A stretch of 64,000 nucleotides of DNA, taken from positions 65,940,531 through 66,004,530 of the forward strand of contig CM061918.1 in assembly GCA_031002005.1 (NCBI GenBank), in the 5' to 3' direction. The first letter of the stretch is position 1. Every line of letters starts with the position of its first letter. Made by a program: the position numbers and the translations under genes. The notes under the pieces are model-generated. The model ran no database searches. It was not told where the DNA came from and worked only from the letters and a program-made list of their open reading frames with translations. Shown piece by piece: positions 45,916 to 57,930 of this stretch. This DNA is from Vandiemenella viatica (lineage: Eukaryota > Arthropoda > Insecta > Orthoptera > Morabidae).

Positions 45916-47047
45916 TGTAAGCTATCTATCATATTTGGTAACCGCGTGACAAAATTTTATTCTCAGAACCATTAGTTAGATGGATAATATTTGTATTTTA
46001 TTTCATTTCTAAAGTCAGTTTCTATGTTTATTCAAGTTAGAAAGCAGTTTTACAATTTTGAGATAGGAAGCAGGTTTTTTAAAGCTTTCAAGATAGTATT
46101 TTCTGTTACATCAGTTTTCGGCATTCGCCTGGAGTGGAAGTTGATATTTAAAGTATTTATTCTCGGCTTAAATATTAAAGTTACGAAATTTTTCATAATA
46201 ACTAAAGTTAACGTTTACTTCAAGATCAAGCTATTTGTAAAATTTCAAAGTGATAGAATTATTTTTATTGTCAAGGTCAGGTAAGATGATGCAAGGATTT
46301 CAGATGTGCGATTTCATATCTGATCAGCCCGCCAGCAGCCATCCATGTGAATTAGGAAAAGCATTCATTCCCACGGTTCATGAGAGAGCAGTCGCTAGAC
46401 TGAGAATTGGAGAGCGATGTGATATAGACTCATACGTGCAGTAATTCGACCTCAGTCTGCCAGGAACCGGGAACTCGATAACATGTAGCTTAGTCGTACA
46501 GAAGCAGTCGGCACGACACAACGTCAGTCGGCTAGGAACAGTGCGAGTGATAAGATGTAGTCTTCAAGTAGCTATCAGGTTCCTTAATGTGCAACTTAAA
46601 CCATTTAGTTCTACTATAATGTTGCGATAAAAATAGTATTTCTCCAAGTGGGGCCTCAGGATTGTCTAAATTAACTAAACTATTGAACAATGGGAGCGTG
46701 TGATGAACTTTTATTGGCTTTCTTCAACTAGTGATTTAATTCCTTGAACTATGGGGTGTGGTCTGTCTTGAACGGTTAATTGAACTTGCAAAAACATTTC
46801 TTTGGTAAAATTGTCTGATTGCCTGTACAGTTTATGGCTTTGTGAAATTGGAAGAATATAGTAATTCAAATGGCAATGAACTAGTTATCATCATTGAACT
46901 TTTACCTTTCCATAGTTTTGTGGTTAAAATCTATGTGGCAACCGGATTATTCTATTTAAGCCATAACTGTAGCATCCAAGGCTATGCATGGTCATAGCTA
47001 AGACACGTGTTTATGCTCCACCCCAAGCATAAGATTTTCATCTTACA
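45916..47047 (+). mobile_element. Solo LTR, family 2, TSD GTCA
   Basis: Starts TGTAAGCTATC and ends ATCTTACA, giving perfect 6-bp terminal inverse TGTAAG/CTTACA, flanked by GTCA at 45912-45915 and 47048-47051. Its start resembles the LTR at 59116 (TATCATATT-GG-AAC-G block). TGGCAACC at 46936-46943 lies 104 bases before the end. A 97-codon frame at 45991-46284 lies inside but has no motif. Confidence 0.85.
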
Positions 47048-47051
47048 GTCA

Positions 47052-48420
47052 CGTATATAAAGACTGAGCATAGGAACCACTTTCTTAAGCCCCCAACTTA
47101 TGTGAATCATGCTGAAACTTTAATGTTTTGAAGCCTCAATTTTTCTGATTTTTTTTTTTCTTAAATTGCTTTGTTTAATAGTTATAAATTTCTTAAGTTC
47201 CAAATCAGAGAATCATGAATAACTTTTAAAATCTTTCATCCCGCTTAAAAATTCTGATAACAAATTACTCCTTAAAATGTTCCTAATCTTAAGACATATA
47301 TCCCTCTATTGAATTCTTTTTAATTTGGAAGAAATTCTTGTTAAACTGAAACACCACCACCTTAAATTTTCCTTGTTCCTGCCATCATGATGTAATTACT
47401 AAAATCTTCTAGAATTTATTTCTCCTAAACTACTGATCTTTTTTGAGATGGGCTAGACACTATACTCCATTTTCCTCTGTCTCCTAGCATTTTTCTCTCC
47501 TCCTTAAAGTCATTCTTTATCAATTTCTTCTGCCGAGTGATTCATTTATCTCTAACTTCACTTAACAAGGCAATTCTGATAGTGAAAACTGTAACCTGAC
47601 TTCTAGCCCTTAAATTTTGACTTAATCGCAAAACTAAAACCATATTAATGAGCTGCGAAGTTTTCCATATCATCTGAATATATTTTTTATATTTGTTAAG
47701 ATCAACTTTATCAAAAATTTACTCTCTTTATTTATTTAAAAGAACCTATTTCTATTCTACACATGACATGTATTTTTTATATTATATGTGGATTCTCATT
47801 ACTAATCTGTTGGTGTAGCAAAATTATGGCCTTAGCTACCTTTAAAAGTGAGTGACCTTTCTTTACTAAACAATTTTCTTTCTTGCTTCCAGCTCCATGT
47901 GGCATGAAAGTCACTGAATTTACAATAACTTCTTACATAAATTTTTCTGACCATATTTATTACATCTTAAAATACTCATAATTTTCTGCTTTCTTAGTGG
48001 AAATTGATGTAGCTAAAAGGGTTTAGTTTGGGTTACTACGGTTTTGAAAACTTTCATTTTCTCACAGTCCTGACTGATTTCAAGTTCCTAAAAGCAATTT
48101 TTCTTATTAAAATGGCTATAGATATGACTGGTATACAGTAAGCTTCATAGCAAAATGTTTCAGATATATTATGGATGTTAGTCGAAGTACTGTCAGGCAT
48201 CAAAGGATAACTTTATTTTGTATATATATATGTTTACATGAGATATAGTTTTGGACAAGGAAATTGGAGTTCATCCAAAGATTTTCCATGTAAAGTAAGA
48301 AGTTAAGATAGTCAATATATAAGTCCCAAAATTTGAACCAATATTGTTGTACCAACATTTATTTAATCAAATGTATATTAACACACACAGTTTCACAAGA
48401 CTCTATAATGATAGCGTTGC
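47052..48420. other. Unassigned AT-rich DNA
   Basis: No frame or recognisable repeat; TATATATA at 48223-48231. Confidence 0.35.
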
Positions 48421-48429
48421 ACACCCAAG

Positions 48430-48860
48430 TTGATAGGGACTGCATCATCAGAACGAAAGGGAATGTTGCTGAAAGGCGAGGTGACAAGAAAGACGCTGGT
48501 TGGCCGGATCGGTCACGTGAGCAGGAATGGTGACGTGATTGGCCGAGTGACGGGAAGCGGCAGGAAAAGCCAGTTTGGAGAAGAGAGTCTATCATGTGCT
48601 CGTGATGAAGTCAGTTGTACGAAACTGTTCTGATATAAGAGTTTGATCACGTGCCGTTGATGTCCTTGGTTGTACTAATTACAAATGTTAAACATGTGTG
48701 CTGAGGCAACTGTGGTTCACACGCTAATCTGCAATCTGAATATTAAGCATAGTCCAATACGACAATGATCAAGTCTAGTGCCGGCATTCTATGTATAAAA
48801 GTTTAATAAATGCAACTTTGAAGTTTGGCACTTGAGTGTTCTTAATAAACCTAACATTAA
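48430..48860. promoter_or_regulatory. GC-richer promoter-like stretch, origin unknown
   Basis: In an otherwise AT-rich region, 48460-48570 contains TCACGTGA, GTGACGTGATTGGCC (CRE-like plus CCAAT box inverse) and several CG dinucleotides. TGTATAAAAG follows at 48791-48800, then AATAAA at 48806 and 48844. It could be an LTR of another family or a gene promoter; I found no target duplication or coding exon next to it. Confidence 0.3.
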
Positions 48861-49230
48861 ACCAATTATAAACAGGAGATAAACTGGTTATAAACCTTTA
48901 TAACTCCTGCAAATCTCCTGACAAGTACAAAAATGGATTTTCTTCAAGGCAAAGCAACTGGGCTTTATTTTTAAAGGTTTTTGAACAGTTAATGTTCTAA
49001 ACACAACATTACAATAATAATGCTGCTCACATGTTAGCAGGGAAGCTAGTTGTCAAAACTTTAAAGTGTTTTGACAACTTTATCTGACTTTACTGTCATG
49101 CAGGTAATTTCACAATGACAAGGCAAAAAGAAGTAAATGGGAGAGCAATCACCCAATTATAAAGGAGATTTAGTAATAGTCTTTCATCCAACCATTACAG
49201 TGAAATACAATAGTTTTAGAAAAATTTAAC

Positions 49231-49297
<67 letters not shown>

Positions 49298-50985
49298 AAT
49301 TGTACACAATTTTATGTGGATTTACCACATTTGTTTCATGATTCAGAATGGAAAAAGTTTTGATTTTTCAAGGCTTGCTTACACTTTCTTAGTCATGGTT
49401 TTGGTATCAAACTGAGTCAATTGCCACAGAAGAAAAGTGGTCAAAGAAGGATGTTGAGGATAGAAGATATGTCTTAGCTGATCCTAGTAAAACATAGAAA
49501 GTACCTCAGCTGATGTTTCTCGATATAAAACACAAGTTTGATTGGCATTGATGATATATGATATGTGCCATCAAAAATACTGGTCAAGTGGCTCTTTATA
49601 ATGCAGCTTTTGTATGTATTAATTCAGAAATATGAATGTAGGTCTTCTTTCATCACCACCACAGCTCTGACAAATGCTCCAGCCTTGTCTTTAGGTGGAT
49701 GCAGAGTCAATCTCCACCCACCAATCAGATTTCATTTTTTAAGGTTTTCAAAAGTCACTACATGTAAATGACAAGATGGATTCCTCAAAAGGCCATGGCC
49801 AAATTCCTTCCCATTCCTTGATCCTAGTCCTTTCCCCCCTTCAATTTTCTTTATGTTGATGAGGTGTAAAGTCAAAGAAACGTGGTCTAGCCATCATCAG
49901 TTATAGCTGACAGTCTATTTTCTATGGACCATTGTTGGTTTCAAGCAACAAAATATAACAGTGAGATTTTTTATGGTGCCAATTATAAATCATTGTAGGT
50001 AATGCTACTTCTATTGGTATAACATTATCAAAAACAAAACACTAACAAAAACATGTCACAAAAATCATGAATTTAGCTACTATGACAGAAAAAAATTTCT
50101 TTATTTTGCGATAAATGTTAGTTCTTCAATAATACCTTTTCATTAGAACTTGATAGACTGGGGTGATTTTTTTTTTTAATCTTAGTGAATAATCACCTTC
50201 AATTAATTTTTTCCTGTATCTTTGAAGATAATCTTGCATTCTTTTATAAAATATTTAATTCTACAGTAACTTTTTATGTATATTTAACTGTCTTCATTAT
50301 TTTTACAGTAAAACAATTATTAAAATAATAAAAATCTGTTATGAAAGTTAGCAACAATGAAGAGGAAGAAATGCCATGAAGTGATACATATATGGAAAGG
50401 AAAGATAAACTATACTTTCCAACTGCCAAACTTGAAGAAAGGACAGCAGCAGCAACAAAATATGTAGTCCACAAACACAAAAATCACGTTTTGAGCCATT
50501 CAAAAAAGTAGAATCACATAACTGAACTCATGCCAGTGCGTAAGTTCAACACAGTCACATGTAGGATGAAACTAATAATTAGAGATGGTGGGAGGAGCAA
50601 TGATAATATCAGGAATATTAACTGTGCAAAAGAAATGAATCAAAATAAGAATAAGGCAACATGAAAAACAGAAGATTTTTTTAAATTTTTAAAAAAGTGA
50701 TAAGGACAAAAAATAATATTTTTTTCATTTATCTGTCACTTACAATTTTAAAAATTTAGTCAGTTTGCATTTATATTTTGTAAAATATCTTTTTATTATT
50801 TTTATATACTTCTAATTAATTTATTTATTTACTTATATACTTTTCTCTCTTGTAATAGACTGAGATTATATTTTTTATTGTATCGTATCACAGAGCTTAT
50901 TCTATTGCACAATTATTGTCAAACAATTTTCTTCCCCAGTTATCAGTATCTTCAGCCTTACCTCTTGATTCATCTTTGGTTCATT
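48861..50985. other. Unassigned DNA with a 56-base poly-T run
   Basis: 49234-49289 is an uninterrupted T-run, perhaps the poly-A tail of an old antisense retrocopy or a polymerase-slippage region. No coding sequence recognised. Confidence 0.4.
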
Positions 50986-50989
50986 CATG

Positions 50990-51282
50990 TGGTTACCTAT
51001 CTTTCCCCCTGCTATCTACCACAAATAAAAATCAAGGTAATGAACAAATGGCAGAGTGAATGGGACATCAGTAAAAAAAACAAAGGGACAATACTATGGC
51101 AATATCCAGCCCCGAATTCCTACCCGTCCCTGGTTTTCCAGCTCCTTGGAACCTAGAGGGATTATCACCACAATAATTAGAATACGTTTTAATCACAGTA
51201 TATTTGCACAGCACCTACATCGTCTAACCATCATAAATTCAGATATCTGTGAATATTACAATTCGGAAGTAGATGATATAAT
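50990..51282 (+). pseudogene. LINE-E fragment: C-terminus of an I-like ORF2, 5' side of the nest
   Basis: Two overlapping frames encode YLPQIKIKVMNKWQSEWDIS, GNIQPRIPTRPWFSSSLEPR and TIIRIRFNHSIFAQHLHRL, then SEVDDI. This is the post-RNase H region of I/Loa-type LINE ORF2. The next residues of the family, HxxFxCPRY, are found at 57944, after the inserted LINE-A. Confidence 0.7.
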
Positions 51283-52842
51283 ATTAAAGAAATAGACGAA
51301 ATGGCTGAAACAAAAACTGACTGCGGTAAAAGTGGGAAAGAGGAGATAAATTCTGAAAATGTAAAGCCAGTAGTAAGGGTGTTAATGGTAAATTGTAGAA
51401 GTATAATGAACAAAGTAATCGAATTTGCAAACTTAATAGAGATGCACGAACCACAAGTAATAATTGGGGTAGAGAGTTGGTTAAAAGAAGAAGTACTAGA
51501 CAGTGCAGTTTTTCCTGATGGTTACAGAGTGTACGGCAGAGATAGAGGAAAAATTGGTGGAGGAGTCTTCACACTAGTTAGCAAAAACTACCACAGTTCA
51601 CTGGCATTCATAGATCAAAACCATGTGTTACTTGGGGTAGATTTCTGCGGTAATAAAAAAGAAAAAAATCAGAGTGTCGGCTGTTTACCGCAGCGGAAGA
51701 ATGACAGAAGAGGATGAGGCTCTTGGGGAGAAATTAAATTCATACTCAGATTTCAGAGGTGAGAATAGAATGATCATCATCGGCGGGGATTTAAATTTAC
51801 CAGGTGTAAACTGGGAAGGAAATAAGATAAATAACACAATGGAACAAATATTTGCAAATATCTTAATAAGGGAAGGAGGATTTACACAAGTGGTTGAGCA
51901 AAACACTAGGGGACAAAATATTTTGGATATATTTCTAATTAAGCCCGATGAAAACCTTTTGAGGTGTCAAGTAACTGAAGGAATAAGTGATCATGAAGCA
52001 GTTCTGATGGATATTAGAGGATTCAGTAAACCAGCAGCCAAAATTGAAGGGGGAAATAGGTACAATTATAAAAAGGCACAGGTTTCAAATTTGAAGAGAT
52101 ATTTCGGAGAACAATTCAGCAAATGGAAGGAAGGCTCAGGTACAGTAGAGTGAAGGTGGGTAGAGTTCAAGGCGATAATAAGAAAGGGTAAGAAAAATTT
52201 ATTCCAAAGCAGAAAATAAAGAGAAGTAGAGAACCTATGTACTGTAATAGGGAAGTGAGGAGGTTAAAGAGGTTGGTAAGAAAAGAACATAACAGAGTTA
52301 AGAGACAGCAGGGTAGTAGGGAATATTTAAACAACTAAACAAGGACTTAATAACAGCAAAGAAAATGGCTAAAGATGGGTTTATGAAGAGTATTGTCAGT
52401 GCAGGAGGCCCATTGACTGATGCATCTAGAAATTTCTATGGCTATATCAGGAAACTGAAGGGAAGGGAGGGTGTAGAGACACTTATAGATAAGGATGGAG
52501 AAGAAGTTACTGACGATTTGAAAAAGGCAGAGATTTTAAGTAACTGGTTCAGTGAAAGTATTAGGGACAATGAATCAGATACAGGAGGGTCTAATTCGGA
52601 GAACGAGCTTATCAACACAATTAGAATTTACGATAGTAAAAAATTTGATATCCATCCTGAGGAAATCATGAAGGAAATAAGAAAGCTGAAAAAAAAATAA
52701 AGGGGCTGGTAAAGATAATATTACTACAGATATCTTAAAGATAGCCGGATGTGATATTGTACCTTATCTTGAAATATTATTTAAATTGAGTCTAGACACT
52801 TGCTGCTTACCACAGGACTAGAAAAGTGCAATAGTAGTACCG
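51283..52842 (+). pseudogene. LINE-A copy 2, endonuclease part
   Basis: 51301-51717 holds VLMVNCRSIMNK, VIIGVESWLKEEVL and IGGGVFTLVSKNY. A frameshift in an A-run near 51655-51668, at the same position as in copy 1, leads into 51674-52153 with MIIIGGDLNLPGVNW and EGISDHEAVLMDIRG. A TGA at 52151-52153, further stops and the LTR insertion at 52843 end it. It is very similar to copy 1 at 14.2-15.5 kb. Confidence 0.85.
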
Positions 52843-53324
52843 TGTAAAACCTGTTGCTTGCTCGGGGTTGTAGCTTGCAGCAGCTTGTCTTAACTATGAT
52901 CGTGTCTGGTACCCTTAAGTGATGCTATTTACGGTCGCCAATCCCTCGTAATTACCCCAAGGGATAAAGGTCTGTTCTTAAAACAACTTCAGACTTCCTG
53001 ATTAATTCCAGATTATATTTTTTTCCAAAAGTTCTTACATAAATTCGGTACCAGCGTAGGCCTAAAAGAAAAGCATCAGACTTCTATCCGAAATAAATGA
53101 TTACAGGTTAAACCATCCTCTCACAGTAAGCAACTTCCTCCGAACCCCTAGATGAAAGTTAAAAGTTCATCCCGAAGGAAGATTGACCTCACACCATTAT
53201 AACGTCACTACTAAAATTTCTACATCTCCGCGACCAACCAACATGCTGTCCTCTCGGTTCAATTTCTGCCGAATTACTGCTGTCCGCCTAGGCCAGCGGA
53301 GGCTCCTTATATTCATATTGGGCC

Positions 53325-53337
53325 TGCTGACTCAGCA
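53325..53337. promoter_or_regulatory. 13-bp palindrome of the Maf/AP-1 type
   Basis: TGCTGACTCAGCA is a perfect dyad around an AP-1 core and equals the known Maf recognition element. It lies in the LTR's GC-richer promoter-like part. Binding is inferred. Confidence 0.45.
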
Positions 53338-53908
53338 GACGCTTGATTTGACAAAGGGAAACCTTATTTTTATTCCGATAAGTCTGAAATTTTGATATGT
53401 TATGAAGCATATTTTAAATGTCAGTTTTAGTTATGACAAGTTTTCTCCTAGGATTTGTGTATTTCGAGTTAAAGTTGTAAAAGTTTTACTCTGTCACCAT
53501 CCCTACAATTCGTTAGCCTGTGAAATGATTCTGTTATCAAATTGTTCTATAAAAATTTCCTCAACTTTTGACATATAACACATCTAGATCCCAAATGTAT
53601 TTGATGGTGAAAATCGACTTTGACTATAAGTGCAAAGTCAGCTAAAAACTTGTATTTTCATAATCTCCAAATATATGAGTGCTACCGATCTGTAATATAT
53701 CTCAAACTTTACTAAATTAAATTTTCTATCTGATGGTAATATTATTTCCTCATTATCTATTTCCCTTAATGCCAATCCTTTGTTTCCAAAATAATGCTTA
53801 TTAGCAGCTATTATTTTCAAACCTTAATTTCCCTTTTGCAGCTTATATATTGTCGGCATCTTTACGAAAATCACTCCAAGTGTTCAGTGAAAGCTTCTCT
53901 TTAATATA

Positions 53909-55045
53909 TGAGGGCTATCCAGAAAGTAACAGACGTTTTGAAATAAAAAATAAACAAAGTGAAAAAAACAATTTTTATTATATACATTTTTGAGGTAAAC
54001 TCTTAGGCTATTTTTCTACATAATCGCCATTTAATTTAAGGCATTTATCATAACGTAATACAAACTTTTCAATATCCGCTCTGTAGAAATCTGCCGCCTG
54101 CGAGCTCAACCACTGGTTTACACCGGCATGCAGTTGAGCGTTAGTGGCAAAGATTTGCATCGCGAGCCACGTCTTCATCACTGGGAACTGGTGGTAGTCG
54201 CTCGGTGCCAAATCTGGGCTGTACGGCGGATGATTGAAAATTTCCCATCCAAAAACCATCCAACAGCTCTTGGGTACGGATGGCTGTGTGTGGACGAGCG
54301 TTGTCGTGGAGAAACAAAACTTTCTCGCAGAGTTTTTCCGCGACGCTTGTTTTGTATTTGCGCGTCTCTGAGTTGCTTTGCCCAAGTCTGGTCGCCAGTT
54401 ACGATACGTTCGATAACTTGGTTTCCACTTTTGTCGTAGTCTTCCAGAACTGTCAGTGCTGCAGAAAGTCTCTGTTTTTGTGGTCTTCCGGTAGGATTTT
54501 CGGAACCCACCTCGAACAAAATATGTGGTAACTAAGTTTACCAACCACAATTTCATGAACTAAACTCCGTGAAATTTGGGGAATTGTTCTGAGAGTTCCA
54601 TAATCATGAAACAACGATTTTCAAGGATTTTTTCGTTGATTTTCGGCACCAGTTCATCACTCACAAGACTAGGCCTACCACTGTGATCCTCGTCGTGTAC
54701 ATTGGTTAGGCCATTTTTAAAATCAATGCACCACTGCCTCACTCGGCTTACACTCATTATTCCTTGGCCGTACACATCACAAATCTGGCGATAAATTTCA
54801 ATTGGTTTGTGATTTTTTGCCAACCAAAACCTTATCACAGCTCGCACTTCACAACTGGCGGGATTTTCTATTGAAGCGCTCATTTTAAAATTCCATTGTA
54901 TACAAAGGACGACAGGCACGATGCACAAACTACCACGGCTGGTTGCGTACTGAGTGTAGGGACACTCTGACTTCAAGATGGTGGTGCTAGCCCCTCCCAT
55001 TGCCGCACCAGTTCAAAACGTCTGTTACTTTCTGGATAGCCCTCG
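53909..55045 (-). mobile_element. mariner transposon with near-perfect 34-bp ends
   Basis: Ends TGAGGGCTATCCAGAAAGTA and the reverse complement of CGAGGGCTATCCAGAAAGTA, one mismatch over 34 bases, flanked by TA at 53907-53908 and 55046-55047. At 1137 bp it is close to full length. It lies inside the solo LTR. Confidence 0.92.
54008..54883 (-). pseudogene. mariner transposase, frameshifted
   Basis: The minus-strand start is the Met at 54883 (MSASIENPASCEVRAVIRFW), 39 codons inside the longest frame, because upstream residues lie in the terminal repeat. The helix-turn-helix region is followed by HSGRPSLVSDELV. The sequence continues in two other frames: NQVIERIVTGDQTWAKQ (first catalytic Asp), a degraded HDNARPHT block read out of frame as FSTTTLVHTQP, and HPPYSPDLAPSDYHQF (third Asp), ending DIEKFVLRYDKCLKL. 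At least two frameshifts disable it. Confidence 0.88.
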
Positions 55046-55569
55046 TACATGTCTTTTCTATGCCCTTGGATCTGTATGTCTGCAGAAATGTTGAATTGCA
55101 GAGTCAGTGAAATCTCTTATTTTGTCTAAAAAACATACTTTCTTTTCACTTATTGACTCTATCTTTTAATATGTTGTGTATTATCTTATGCTGAACATTT
55201 TGAGCTCTGAATCTTAGCTGTACCTTGAAAATTAGGTGAAAAAAGTTACTTGTGCAATAAATTCCATGAGCTTGCAAGATCACCAATTTCATGATATTTT
55301 CTTAACATAATCTTCTAAAATGCAAGTGTTGGATCTAATTTGAATTGTCATCTCATTTTACACCTCTGAAAATGAATGTGGCCAAAAGGCTTCTAAAAAT
55401 GTTTAAATTTCTTTATAATATTTTCGAAAACTTACAAAATAGCTCAAACTCTCCTTACAAACATGTTTACTGACTCTCAAACTACTGAAAAATGCTTCTA
55501 AATTGATCTGTTATTAGTTTTAAGTGTGTTAAGGACCCTTTGAACTGTTTTTGAAAGTATACTGACATA

Positions 55570-56489
55570 CAGGTCTATACCAAAAGTAGTAGGACTGATT
55601 TTAAAAACAATAAATTATTGAAGATATGTTTACAATTCCTTAATCCTCTTCGAAATAGCACCCTTGGGCAGTTACATACCAAAAATTACGCTGCTGCCAT
55701 TGGCCTTACGCCTTCTGGAAGTCAGATTCGGGGACGCTGTTGAGAGCCCTCGTCGATGCTGCTTGAACGTCCTGAATCAAGTCAAAACGCTGTCCCTTCA
55801 GCTGCTTTTTTTATCCGTGTGAGTAAAAAAAAAAAAATAGTCAGTTGGAGCCAGATTGGGACTGTAGGTGGGGTGCAGCAATGTGGCAACGCTGAATTGG
55901 GCCTTCTTCATCCTCCCGTCCAATGAAGGCTCGCATGAGCAAATCAAAGATCAAGACAATGCTAATCGTGTTTTGTGACCGTTGCGGGGTGATTCATAAG
56001 GAGTTCGTTTCCCCTGGGGAAACTGTCAATTCGAACTTTTACGTGCAAGTGCCAGCCCGCCTGCGAGACCGAGTGAATCGCGTCCAACCAGTCATCTCCG
56101 CCAACTGGACTCTGCATCACGACAATGCGCCGTGCCAAGGCGCGCCGTCATGAGCCAACTGTTAGCCTGAATTGACATTGCCGCGTTGCTGCACCCCGCC
56201 TACAGTCCTGATTTGTCTCCATCTGACTTTTCTTACTCACACGGATGAAAAAGCAGCTGAAGGAACAGCGGTTTGACTCGATTCAGGACGTTCAAGCAGC
56301 ATCGACGAGGGCTCTCAACAGCGTCCCCGAAACTGACTTCCAGAAGGCGTACGGCCAATGGCAGCAGCGTAATTTTTGGTGTGTAGCTGCCCAAGGGTGC
56401 TATTTCGAAGAGGATTAAGGAATTGTAAACATATCTTCAATAATTTATTTTTAAAAAAATCAGTCCTACTACTTTTGGTATGGACCATG
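55570..56489 (+). mobile_element. Fold-back mariner: 3' end present twice in inverse
   Basis: Both ends read CA(T)GGTC-x-ATACCAAAAGTAG, flanked by TA. The left 330 bases (55570-55903) are an inverted copy of the right 320 bases (56166-56489), including part of the transposase gene. Only 260 unique bases lie between. The left end of a normal mariner has thus been replaced by an inverted copy of its right end. Confidence 0.85.
55923..56420 (+). pseudogene. mariner transposase C-terminal half
   Basis: The frame 55923-56153 reads MSKSKIKTMLIVFCDRCGVI, HKEFVSPGETVNSNFY and NWTLHHDNAPC (second catalytic Asp). Out-of-frame continuation gives YSPDLSPSDF (third Asp) and MKKQLKEQRFDSIQDVQAAS, ending FQKAYGQWQQR. 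The first catalytic Asp and DNA-binding domain are absent. Confidence 0.85.
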
Positions 56490-56508
56490 TAAGTAAGGTT
56501 ATGTGACA

Positions 56509-57930
56509 ACCGGTACATAAGGGAGGGGTGAGAAATAGAGTTGAGAATTACAGGCCAATCAGTTTGACATCAGTGGTAGGTAAATTAATGGAAAGATTGA
56601 TATGCAACCACATCAGAAATATATGTGAGGAACGTAAGTGGTTTTCAAGCAGGCAACATGGTTTCAGGCAAGGATATTCATGCGAATCTCAGTTGGTGGG
56701 ATATATGCAAGATATTTCAGATGAAATGGACAAGGGAGGCCAAATTGATAGTGTAGCACTAGATCTGTCTAAGGCGTTTGACAGAGTAAGCCATAAAATG
56801 GTAGTAAATAAGGTAAAAACCATTGGAGTGGATAAGAAAGTCATTTGCTGGGTAGAAGAATTTTTAAAAGGTAGAAAACAGAAAGTTAGGGTAGGAAATG
56901 TAGTATCAAAAGAAGAGGAAGTAAAAATGGGTGTGCCACAAGGTAGTGTATTGGGACCATTGCTATTCATTATTCTAATGAATAATTGTGTTGATTGTTT
57001 ACTATCTGAAATTAGATTGTTTGCAGATGACATAATGCTGTATAAAAGAATCAAAATGATAGAGGATTGTAAACAGTTGCAGGGTGATCTGGACAGGATA
57101 TCTAATTGGGTGGGTAAACATGGAATGAAGATAAATGCAAAGAAGAGTCAGCTTATTAGATACACAAATAATAAACAAATGGTTAATTATGAATATAAGT
57201 TGGGGAAAGAATTGCTTGCTGAAGACTTGAAATGTAAATATCTTGGAATTACTTTTGATAACAAACTTAACTGGGCAGGACACATAGGACAGGTGGTAGG
57301 AAAAGGTTTCAAAGTTCTGCACTTGTGGGAGAGAGTGATGAGGGGATGTTCGAGAGAAGTCAAGGAATTGGGTTACAAAACTTTGGTCAGACCATTGCTC
57401 GAATATGGTAGTGTAGTATGGGATCCTCATTTTACGTATCAAATACAGGAGTTGGACAGGGTGCAAAAAAGGGATGCTAGATTTGTTTCTGGAAATTATC
57501 GCAGAATGAAATCAGTGATGGATATGTTAAAGGAGCTGGAATGGGATTCATTGCAAGACAGGAGGAGAATGAGGAGGGTCATGGGATTGTACAGGGCATA
57601 TACTGGTGATGAGGCATGGAAAGATATTGCAATAGGTATGAAAAGTAGTGCATGGAAGGGAAAAGATGACCATGACCACAAGCTGGTACTCGATTTCAGG
57701 CACAAGGGTGTAGGAAGATTCTCTTTTTTAGGTAAGGGTGTCAGGGATTGGAATGAGTTACCAAGAGAAATGATGAATAATTTACCGAAAACTTTGAAAG
57801 AATTTAAAGATAAAATTTGTAGAGGGAAAATGTAGGAGGAGCAGGATAGGGGGAAGATGGGTGTGTAGGGAAAAATTTGCCACCAGAGCCTGTGCTCCAT
57901 TTCAATTAAAAATTAAATTAATTTAAAAAA
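56509..57930 (+). mobile_element. LINE-A copy 2, RT part and 3' end
   Basis: Continues LINE-A after the LTR insertion. It ends in an ATTAAA-rich tail and A-run at 57903-57933, next to the second half of LINE-E. Confidence 0.9.
56528..57835 (+). CDS. LINE-A reverse transcriptase, intact 435-codon frame
   Basis: The frame is open for 435 codons. Residues 1-45 hold NRVENYRPISLTSVVGKLME and CNHIRNI; then RQHGFRQGYSCESQLV; VALDLSKAFDRVSHK (first catalytic Asp, about residue 80); VKMGVPQGSVLGPLLF (about 140); RLFADDIMLYK (catalytic Asp pair, about 165); KCKYLGITFDNKLNWAGHI; LVRPLLEYGSVVWDP; and a C-terminus with VGRFSFLGKGVRDWNELP. No RNase H follows. The frame starts at the LTR junction, so the Met at 56528 is not a natural start. 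The N-terminal part of ORF2 lies 3.7 kb upstream beyond the LTR. It is better preserved than any other LINE-A copy here. Confidence 0.88.
   Translation: MRNRVENYRPISLTSVVGKLMERLICNHIRNICEERKWFSSRQHGFRQGYSCESQLVGYMQDISDEMDKGGQIDSVALDLSKAFDRVSHKMVVNKVKTIGVDKKVICWVEEFLKGRKQKVRVGNVVSKEEEVKMGVPQGSVLGPLLFIILMNNCVDCLLSEIRLFADDIMLYKRIKMIEDCKQLQGDLDRISNWVGKHGMKINAKKSQLIRYTNNKQMVNYEYKLGKELLAEDLKCKYLGITFDNKLNWAGHIGQVVGKGFKVLHLWERVMRGCSREVKELGYKTLVRPLLEYGSVVWDPHFTYQIQELDRVQKRDARFVSGNYRRMKSVMDMLKELEWDSLQDRRRMRRVMGLYRAYTGDEAWKDIAIGMKSSAWKGKDDHDHKLVLDFRHKGVGRFSFLGKGVRDWNELPREMMNNLPKTLKEFKDKICRGKM

Larger units (their letters stand above)
52843..56508 (-). mobile_element. Solo LTR, family 1, TSD ACCG, carrying two mariners
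   Basis: Minus-strand start TGTCACATAACC and end GGTTTTACA. The insertion interrupts LINE-A between two ACCG copies (52839-52842 and 56509-56512), and the LINE-A sequence joins perfectly without it, as in copy 1 at 15.69 kb. Without the two mariners the LTR is about 1.6 kb. It carries TGGCGACC (minus) at 52940-52933 and a promoter-like GC-richer stretch with TATATTCAT near 53308 and a perfect 13-bp palindrome at 53325-53337. Confidence 0.88.

Noticed and set aside
49234..49289. Poly-T run as the tail of a processed pseudogene
   Set aside because: No gene-like sequence was readable on the minus strand next to it, so the origin is left open.
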